Source: Prinsepia uniflora (taxonomy: Eukaryota > Streptophyta > Magnoliopsida > Rosales > Rosaceae). From it: a DNA stretch of 64,000 nt. Within the stretch, counting starts at the first letter, position 1, and each line of letters opens with the position of its first letter. Where the stretch lies: positions 3,763,781-3,827,780 of the forward strand of contig CM064866.1 in the NCBI GenBank assembly GCA_032719365.1, written 5' to 3'. Of this stretch, positions 56,046 to 64,000 are shown one piece after another. The translations under genes were made by a program, and so were the position numbers. The notes beneath the pieces are model-generated. The model saw nothing but the letters and a program-made list of their open reading frames with translations, did no database searches and had not been told where the DNA came from.

Positions 56046-57430
56046 GACGAAATCCCTATTAGGACCATATTTGGGTTCTTACTAGTAAATATAAGATATT
56101 TCTACTTTTTTATTTGGACCAATAACATTGTACCACTTATATAATTTGAATTCAAATTAATTATGATTAATGGAGGTAAGAATGTTAAGTCTTCACAAAA
56201 TGCCCCTGATTTTAATTCAAATAACCAAAATTTGGCATCAACAACATTTGAAACAATAAAATTAAGGATAAATTACTGAGTAATCCTTGACAAGATTATA
56301 TTTTACTTAAGAGTTGGAATCTGACAAATCTTTATTCTAATTAAAGTCGCCCCACTATTTTTTAACCATGCATGTTATTATCATCTTTTTGTACACTACA
56401 TGAGTATGATTTTAACCTTATTTTATAATCAAACTTAAAGCACACTTTTATAATTAAATATATATATATTTTTTAAACCAAGACTGAAATCATCCATGTT
56501 GTTTAGAATTTAATGGTAGGGTTTAGAAAGTTCTAGGATTTGGGGTATATTAAAATCCAAGAATTAAACCCTAAATTATAATGATTAATCTATTCTTTTA
56601 ATATCGGATGATAAAAGATTTTTGAAATTTGAAGTTTAAAAGTATTTTTGAAGAATTATTTCTTTTAATTATCTTATTTTAAATTGAATTGTCCTTACAT
56701 AACTCTTTATAATGAGCAAGTGAAAAAAAAAATCAATGGGAGTAATGTTTTAATAAAAAATGAAGGAAAAAAAACTACGAGATTAAAAACCTTAAAGATT
56801 GTTTGAGTAATAACTTGTCGGGACATCGAACTCAAAACCATGACTGGTACTACTACCACCATGAGTCCATAGAAGACCAGTTCATATTTGACAAAACAAC
56901 TATTTCATTATTCCATCTGTGACGCCAAAACGACTAAATAGAGTTCAATTGAAGACGCGGGGACTTGACACAGTGTCTGAGTTCATTCATCGCGTTTCTA
57001 TGGCCACCACAGAAAACCCCTGAACATGGAAAAAAGGCAAACAAAGAAGAAGTTTCGGGAGATGAGAATTTCCAGAGATGGAAATTAAGCGTTAGGGTTT
57101 GAATTATGCAAAATATATTAATCTCGTACTCTCTTGTATTTCAGAGTATATCCACCATACACTGATTACTTTAATTATAAATGTAGAAGCGACTAATTGC
57201 AGATTAAAGGGTCGTGAGTGAGAGCCTGAGATGAATCGCTTGCACCACGTACCACTAGAAATTGAGTGGCTAAGATCAGAAACATTGTTAGGTAATTAAT
57301 CTTGTCCTGTATTAGGTTATAATTAAGTTCCCTATATAGCTATTATGTATTACGATCAGGGTTGAGGCATATAGGAGAGGTGAAGGTATAATTTATACTT
57401 GTATCTAACTCTAGTGGTACATTCTCGTAC
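56046..57430. other. AT-rich intergenic DNA
   Basis: No gene is supported. Bases 56930-57110 are somewhat less AT-rich (GACGCGGGGACTTGACAC) but no frame is recognisable. Confidence 0.4.
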
Positions 57431-57436
57431 TATCCT

Positions 57437-57629
57437 TTTAATTTACTGAATTATTTTTATACATATATCATATTCGGAATTATTCACGCTCTAAATCTTC
57501 ATGTCAATATCATCTTCGTAGAAAATCAATAACAGTCGAAGTTGTTTATTCTTCATGTTTTTTAAATAAATTATCAACGATTTTGGTAAGAACTAAAATC
57601 CTCACAGTGAATTGTCCATTCATTAGTTG

Positions 57630-57661
<32 letters not shown>

Positions 57662-57815
57662 AAACATTCAATCTTTTTTTTTATAAAGATGATATTTATA
57701 TGATGATTTAGATAACTAACAATTCTGATTATAATATATGTACAAATTAAAATAATTTGTTAAATCAAAATATTAATATAAGAATATATCATCCAGATGA
57801 AATGCAAGTATTGTC
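57437..57815. mobile_element. Fold-back MITE copy d
   Basis: The left words TTTACTGAATTATTTTTATA and GAATTATTCACGCTCTAAAT mirror the right words ATGATTTAGATAAC, TCTGATTATAATATATGTAC and TTTGTTAAATC. The centre holds (TA)n at about 57631-57653. Confidence 0.5.
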
Positions 57816-58354
57816 CTAATTTATATTAGGATGGGACCAAGATTTAAGAACGAACTACAAATATTATATACTTTTCCAATCTTCAAATTAGGAAATGGGA
57901 ATACTGATTTAATTGAAGGAAATGTGCCTATGGTATAATATATTTTGCTTGGATAACTTTGGGTGGATGAGAATATTTTTAATTGTTTATTTGCTTTTTT
58001 AAAATTATGATTTTTGCTTAAATTATAAGTTTTTTACTGGTAGGATATTTTGTTTGTATGTAGATATTTTTCAAAGATATTTGTATGAAAAGATGGAATT
58101 AGTTTAGACATCCAGCATCTCTACTATAGTTCCTAAAACAAATTTTTAATTAGTTTAGAGATTTTTAAAGAAAAAAGGTTTCAAGAGAGTCCCTATACTT
58201 TATAATTTTGTTATTTTGAGGGTTTTAAATTCTTAAATTTAACAAAAAAGAGCGAGAAAGTAGGAATTTCATATCTCTTCACAATTGAATGAATTTTCTT
58301 AAAAATATAATGAATCCACCTATAGCATTTCTACCAAAAGTAACAGAAGCATTG

Positions 58355-58415
58355 ATAGGACCCATCCCGAATTTTACTTGAAAATAGAGCTGATTCTGCT
58401 CCCGTCTGACAACTC
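58355..58415 (-). mobile_element. Relic of an LTR 3' end of the same superfamily
   Basis: The sequence TGATAGGACCCATCCCG, followed within about 40 bp by CTGCTCCCGTCTGACAA, matches the low-coordinate end of the LTRs at 4673, 16335 and 27979. Only this fragment is recognisable. Confidence 0.55.
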
Positions 58416-58559
58416 TTATCAGATAAGGAATTTTCCTACCTTCATTCTTATTCTCATTTGACACTTAACCAAACAGAATCCACCACATGTGGGGTACCGC
58501 CTACATCCAACTCACCCCCTTGGGGCCCAGTATCCTTGCTTACACAATCAATTTCGGTC

Positions 58560-58780
58560 GGGATTGGGTTCTAATACCAAAATGTCAAGTTCCGCCTCCT
58601 TCAATGGGATATTGCCCGCTCTGAGCCCACCTCCTACTAACATGTGGTCCCCATCCGCACGGTTTTGCTCTTGGGAGTCCCACCCCCAAAACGTGTCTCA
58701 TTGGATATATGCGTGCTCATACATCAAAAACTGGAGGTCCTCACACCAAAAAAGCTCCTCTTGCGCGTGAATGTTAAGGA
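58560..58780 (-). mobile_element. Relic of a primer site and adjoining LTR
   Basis: TTCTAATACCA (about 58569) is a degenerate primer-site complement (normally CTCTGATACCA). It is followed after a few bases by TGTCAAGTTCCGCC, an LTR end, then moderately GC-rich LTR-like sequence to about 58780. No gag is left on the expected side. Confidence 0.45.
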
Positions 58781-59940
58781 AATTTTCACGAATAGGTTTC
58801 TATTTGTTTTTCAGGAAGCTCGAAGAAGAATTTTGCATAAGTTGTTTTGAGTCACCCTAATTTTGGAATGGTTATTTTCAAACTTCTCTATCTCTATTGT
58901 TATAAAAGCACGAGGGTCAAAAGGTTTCACTAAAATTTTATGACCAAAATATCCTTACTTAATAATATTTCTAAAAAAAAAAGATTTAAAAACATGAATA
59001 AAATAGTAAAATAAATTATTCATTAAAGTTCTTTAAATAATTAATATTTAAGTAGAGGAAGTAGGTACGTAGTTACTCCCCCTCCCCCTCTCACTTTTAT
59101 TTTTTATTTTTATTTTATGTTTTTGGATTTTCTTTCATTTCTCTTTATTAATAAAAATTAAAAAATTTACACACGCACAAGTGTATGCAGAAGGCTACTA
59201 CCTTTTTTAATTCGACTGAAGCATTATATAGTATATACAAAAGTTCGTTATACATGAAAAATAAATAAGCCAAGATTACGAGAAATCGTCCAAGCCACCG
59301 TCCCCCGCTCTGTCCACTTTTATTTTTTTGGTAATTAGACCGGCATTGGAAATTAAATGTCTTACCACTGGAAACATTTTTCCTTACTCACAAACAGGCA
59401 TGCATTCAAGGGTTAGACACAAGGTGCAACAACGCTAATATAGAAAAATACAGCTGATGAAGCAAAATCGAACTATCATGATCGTGAAGTCATTAGTTGT
59501 GGGTGATAATTTTGACACAATTTGATAAACAACTTAAATTTGCACGAAATTTATTTTGGTTAGTTCGCATGATTAAAATTAAGGATCATTTTTGGATCAT
59601 CCGTTATGACACTTTTAATAAAAATGTGGCTCTCAAGTCAACCTATTAACGTGTGTAATAACATATTAACCTAAATAAACGTGTATGAATTCATAATATA
59701 TTAATGGTATTTTTTAGTATATATTGAATTTTTAGAGTGTAACAAAAATTCATAAAGTTAGAAGGTCAAGTTTAAATAGGTTAAACAAGTCATAGGATAA
59801 TTGGATTTCAAACACGATCTATTTATTAAAGAAATAATTATAGATTAATCAAGTTTTTAGGTATACCATATAAATTAGTCCAGTTACTATATGATCATAT
59901 TTCATTTAAAATTTTTACTGTTTTTTTAACTGTTTTGTTT
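58781..59940. other. AT-rich intergenic DNA
   Basis: Nothing recognisable as gene or RNA. Short poly-A and poly-T runs only. Confidence 0.4.
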
Positions 59941-59945
59941 TTTAA

Positions 59946-60725
59946 GTTTCCTAATACCGTTTATACATTTTTTTCATATGTGGATGAGAAAATTTCAAAT
60001 TTCAAAATTTAAATTTAAATATTTTATATTTAATTTGTAATATTTATTTGATAAGATAATTTGTCTAACTAAATTCAATAAGTACATATTTCTCTTATAC
60101 CCTTTTATCAGATGTGGATGAGAAATTTAAGTTCAATAAGTACATATTTCTTTTATGAGATCGTTAAGTTCAATAAGTACATATTTCTTTTATACCCTTT
60201 CAAAATTTAAGTTTCCTAATACCGTTTATACCCTTTTATAAGATGTGGATGAGAAATTTTCAAAATTTAAATTTAAATATTTTATATTTAATTTGTAATA
60301 TTTATTTGATAAGATAATTTGTCTAACTAAATTCAATAAGTACCCTTTTATCAGATGTGGATGAGAAATTTTCAAAATTTAAATTTAAATATTTTATATT
60401 TAATTTGTAATATTTATTTGATAAGATAATTTGTCTAACTAAATTCAGTAAGTACATATTTCTCTTATACCCTTTTATCAGATGTGGATGAGAAATTTAA
60501 GTTCAATAAGTACATATTTCTTTTATGAGATCGTTAAGTTCAATAAGTACATATTTCTTTTATACCCTTTCAAAATTTAAGTTTCCTAATACCGTTTATA
60601 CCCTTTTATCAGATGTGGATGAGAAATTTTCAAAATTTAAATTTAAATATTTTATATTTAATTTGTAATATTTATTTGATAAGATAATTTGTCTAACTAA
60701 ATTCAATAAGTACATATTTCTTTTG
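59946..60725. repeat. Composite tandem repeat, about 368-bp higher unit
   Basis: The block AAATTTAAATTTAAATATTT starts near 60005, 60261, 60373 and 60630, giving steps of about 256, 112 and 257 bp. Copies one-two are therefore repeated as three-four after about 368 bp. Sub-repeats include TTCAATAAGTACATATTTCT and TTTTATCAGATGTGGATGAG. Confidence 0.85.
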
Positions 60726-62300
60726 GGAATGAATTATTAGTTAACCAGTATTTTTAATAATTCACCAAATTTCTCATCTATTAGCTGATACTTTTTGCAG
60801 GATTACAGACTTACAAGTACTTTATCTATCTATTTATCTTATAATGATTTTTGGTTTTATTCCTTCTACGTATGTTTGGTAGATTAATAATTATATGCAT
60901 GTTTCTTTAATTTTTATTCTATTTGAAAGAGGTATATTGTGTATAATTCACCTATACAAACAATTAAATTCCTATGCGTAGATTACATTTGTACATGAGA
61001 AAGGTAGATTACACCTACATAAAACCCATCCATAATCTCTAAAATATACTCTTTAACCATTCTCTAATTTACTAGATGAATTAATAATATATTTTTTTTA
61101 ATTGTTTGAACACAAAGGAGGCATCTCACATTAAACTTAAACTTAAAATTGAGCTGCCCCCAACTTAAATTTATATATAGAGTTAGACTTTAATTACAAT
61201 TTATATATAGTTATACCACCAATTTAGATCGATATGTAATAATATACTTGTAATTCTTTAAAAAATAAGGGATTAAAATTAAAATTATATTTTGAACAAA
61301 AGTAAAAAAATTAAGTCCTTTCTTAATTATTGTACCTATTTGCTATAGTGGACCAATTTATTTCTTGGACTCTAAAAATGATCTATATATAATTACTCAT
61401 TTATTAAATTGGTTACATAAGTTACCTGATTATTAAACGAGTCAAGTTTTGATTGAGTTTATTTGAGTAAAATAGAGTTTATGATTCAATACGAATCCAA
61501 CACGACTCGACATATTGTGTGCCGTAATTAAATGCAATAACAAAATCTAGTTTTTGGCCTTTGTCATCAACTTATGAAATACATATAGATCCCACTATTG
61601 CTCAGTTTTGATCATTTTTCAATCGATAATATTTAGTAGTTAGTGAGAACTTATGTATATGTCCAGTGTGCTCGACTTCCCTAAGAATTAGACCAAAATT
61701 TAAATGGGAAGTTGTGATAGTAAAATGTAGCACTAATTTTTTCCAATTGACATATCTTCATTTTCGATTGTGAGATGTGATCACATTTCTTGACGTGCAT
61801 GTATTTTTTTTTTCCTTTATCAGAACTTGACGTGCACGTATTATAACATAAATGAGTTCCTTTAAAAAAAATTTGAATATTCATATTGGTCGGACCAAAT
61901 GAACATGAGCACAAAATCAGAAAGGGACTCATTTATGTTAATCGATTTTTTTTTTCCTGAAATGTTAATAGAATTTAAAAGAGCTCCAAACTCCAAAACC
62001 TTAAAACGGTGTACCAAATGAAGATCAACACGAAAGGAATTAAAGGAAGCAACTTGGAGTAGCTAGAAGCCAAATGGCATGCATGTAGTAAGGAAGACGA
62101 GCCACAAGGCCAACATGCAGCAAGAGAAAAGATCAGGAGTGACATGTATATGTGAGAGAGACACGCCTAGACCGAGTAGGCGAGTGTATAATATTAACGG
62201 TTGCTTGTGGAACTGTGATCTGGACAAACGACGTCACTTCACTTTCAATTTCGTAAATTAGTGTATATATTTTTGTGGAACCATAATTAGCAAGTCTAAA
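60726..62300. other. AT-rich intergenic DNA
   Basis: No supported gene. Short frames at 61681-61932 and 62079-62261 lack recognisable features. Confidence 0.4.
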
Positions 62301-62303
62301 ATT

Positions 62304-62864
62304 TGTTGAGTTACGTGACTCACAATTTTAACAATGACTGTTTTGTTGTTGTTGAAATCATTATTAAAAATAATTATTACGCATTAATTGAATATATTTA
62401 TCAGTTTAATATATTAATTAATAAGTATTTATATCATTATAATAAGATATCTTCTTTATATCTTTAATTACTCAATTCAATTAATGATTACGTATTCAAT
62501 TAGAACTTTGTTTCCCACTCCTGATAGATAACTTACTAATAAGTTATTTGTTACGAAGAAGACAATTTTAAGCCTTTCCTAACTAGGATTATTTATTGAT
62601 TGTGAATTATTTTAACCAATCAGAAGTTTCGAAAGCTCCATGGTCTCCACTATAAATAGAGGACATCACCTTATAATTCAGGTACGTCACAATTATTCTC
62701 GTAATTGACTTTTTTCAGTTTATTCTCTAGACTGAGTTGACTTATGCATCAAAGCGTTATTGGTTGAACCCCTCATCTTGGAATTCAGCCATACCCTCAG
62801 GTGTTTCTTGCGTGTGTAGAGATCAAAAGATCAATTTCTACCCTAGATGATTTCTGTATCAACA
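62304..62864 (+). mobile_element. Probable unrelated LTR (561 bp), degenerate
   Basis: The ends TGTTGA and TCAACA are perfect inverted repeats. ACTATAAATAGAGG (62650-62663) is a strong TATA box. The stretch after it, with TTGACTTATGCATCAAAGCG and a run of C-rich DNA, resembles the R-U5 part of short plant Ty3/gypsy LTRs. The flanks (AAATT, ACTAT) do not match, so this is either one LTR of a broken element or a decayed solo LTR. Confidence 0.4.
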
Positions 62865-63395
62865 ACTATGAAAAAATGGCAAATATAATTCATCAAATGC
62901 AAACAAATTTGAACAATAACCACGAGCTAGTTGTCTAGTGGAAACTCAGGTTCTAAGTCAAATTTTCTCCCTAGTCTTGCATTCGAGATACGAAACAACC
63001 ATTTAACTTGTGGTTAGAGAAAGGCGAAAATACCTCTGTGAGCCTTGTCGATCTCTGGTATTGATTAATCCTTAGTTGAAAAATATTTAATTGAAAACTT
63101 TGGGATATTATGTATCAATGACAAAAAAAAAACACAAATTTGAACAACATTTGTTGGAGCCCTTTGAGACTCTCCATGAATGAAAAGCTATGCTTTAATC
63201 CCCTCTTCTAACAAGATGAAAAGCTATTTCACGAAAGTTGGTGTTATGCATAGGACAAGGTCATGCCAAATTAATTATTAAAATATAAATGAGAGTTTAA
63301 AGTGACATCCTTAGTCTTAATAAATTTTAAAAAAAATACTCAACAACTCGAGAACTGACATGTACAATACAACGATGATGTAGTCGGCATCTTCC
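62865..63395. other. Unassigned DNA after the LTR-like segment
   Basis: If the LTR call is right this would be internal sequence, but no primer site or gag motif is seen. Confidence 0.3.
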
Positions 63396-63399
63396 AATA

Positions 63400-63560
63400 A
63401 GGATGTTAATCGGTTTTTCGATTAGGATTTTTGGCTGAAACTAAACCTGTTGGGAACTGATTTCGATTCAGTCCAATTCTCTGCCTCAAAACCGTTTAAT
63501 CCGAAAACCAATTAAACTGGTTCGATTCGGTTTTGAATCAGTTTAACCAATTTTTTTACT
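63400..63560. repeat. Degenerate GGTTCGATTCGGTTTTGA-rich repeat
   Basis: Words around TTCGATT, CCGAAAACC and AACTGGTT recur with drift. Composition resembles 33700-33880. Confidence 0.35.
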
Positions 63561-63720
63561 AAATCCATCATCCATTTGCAAACTCGAAAAAACCTTCGAT
63601 TTTTACAAATCGAAATAGCAAGCAACAATAAATCCAAACAACAAGCAACAATAGATCGAAACAACAAGCAGCAACTAAATAAAAAAAAATTATATTAACA
63701 GTGAAATTATCCATCTCCCA

Positions 63721-63833
63721 AATCGAAACCCTAAATCAAAACCCTAAATCGAAACCTCAAATCGAACCCCTAAATCGAAACTCCAATTTGAAACCCCAAT
63801 TCGAAACCTTGAATTGAAACCCTAAATCGAAAC
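63721..63833. repeat. Telomere-box-like short tandem repeat
   Basis: About nine drifting units of 12-13 bp built on AAACCCTAAATCG. The unit includes AAACCCTAA, the telo-box shared with the plant telomere repeat CCCTAAA. The best units are at 63725-63750 and 63816-63832. Confidence 0.7.
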
Positions 63834-64000
63834 TAACTGTCCTTGAAGACGAAGATGATGAAGAATATCCATCCCCCAAATCAAAACCCTATTCGCCCTC
63901 GATTCACCATCTCCCCCAACCCTCCATCGCTCGATCCACCTTCTCCCTCAACCCTCAATCGCTTGACCGTGAGTCAAATGCGAGGGATAAGTGAAAGACC
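63834..64000. other. C-rich tail of the window
   Basis: CCCTCGATTCACC and CTCCCTCAACCCTC words continue the repeat-like composition to the edge. No gene call is possible. Confidence 0.3.

Noticed and set aside
1..64000. tRNA, rRNA or organelle DNA insertions
   Set aside because: No cloverleaf with a convincing TPsiC arm, no rRNA core motif and no recognisable plastid or mitochondrial gene was found on reading both strands. The primer sites only mimic the tRNA 3' end.

Overview
This window is nuclear DNA of a flowering plant, most likely a eudicot. It holds a six-exon gene with GT-AG introns and a pyrimidine-rich leader, a plant-type LINE, and many long-LTR Ty3/gypsy elements primed by initiator tRNA-Met. 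The species cannot be named from sequence alone. I see no rRNA gene, tRNA gene or CRISPR array.

Bases 1-31706 are relatively GC-rich and consist of LTR retrotransposons inserted into one another. Reading terminal TG...CA bases and 5-bp target duplications gives a layered order. The oldest host is a decayed minus-strand LTR (O2) whose last base is 31706. Inside it lie E4 (11648-16143, duplication ATACA), the solo LTR E5 (16335-27608, duplication GATGG) and the solo LTR E7 (27979-30892). E5 is itself split by E6 (19642-27186, duplication GTAAC), whose two 3045-bp LTRs read as identical. On the left, E1 (1-8086, cut by the window edge, LTRs also apparently identical) lies in LTR B (right part 8087-9624), which lies in LTR A (right part 9625-11206), which abuts a plus-strand LTR end (11207-11439). 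E1, E4 and E6 keep a gag gene, a primer site and very long LTRs, but no protease, reverse transcriptase or integrase. They must therefore have moved with enzymes from another element.

The most interesting signal is inside the LTRs. Five LTR subfamilies share a module of 0.85-1.5 kb bounded by perfect 11-bp inverted repeats, TGTGAGTGGAC ... GTCCACTCACA. The left arm looks like a 5' splice site. The right arm lies just before a pyrimidine tract ending CCCTYCAG, as a branch region would. In at least three subfamilies a second intron-like segment of about 205 bp lies upstream, leaving a GC-rich mini-exon of 60-78 bp. The module is packed with short stem-loops whose sequence and loop size differ between subfamilies while the hairpin form is kept.

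Bases 31707-43195 are AT-rich single-copy-like DNA with one clear gene, a SAP30-like subunit of the Sin3 histone deacetylase complex (AFR1/AFR2 type, exons 36808-39731). A small extensin-like reading frame that is probably frameshifted lies at 42054-42446. A decayed LINE (43259-48449) follows. It is interrupted by a plus-strand solo LTR (43341-46073, duplication CTGGG) of the same superfamily as the left-hand cluster.

Bases 48465-64000 are AT-rich intergenic DNA. They hold four copies of a fold-back MITE, RNase H-type relics, short tandem duplications, a composite tandem repeat (59946-60725), relics of LTR ends, a probable unrelated LTR (62304-62864) and a telomere-box-like array (63721-63833).
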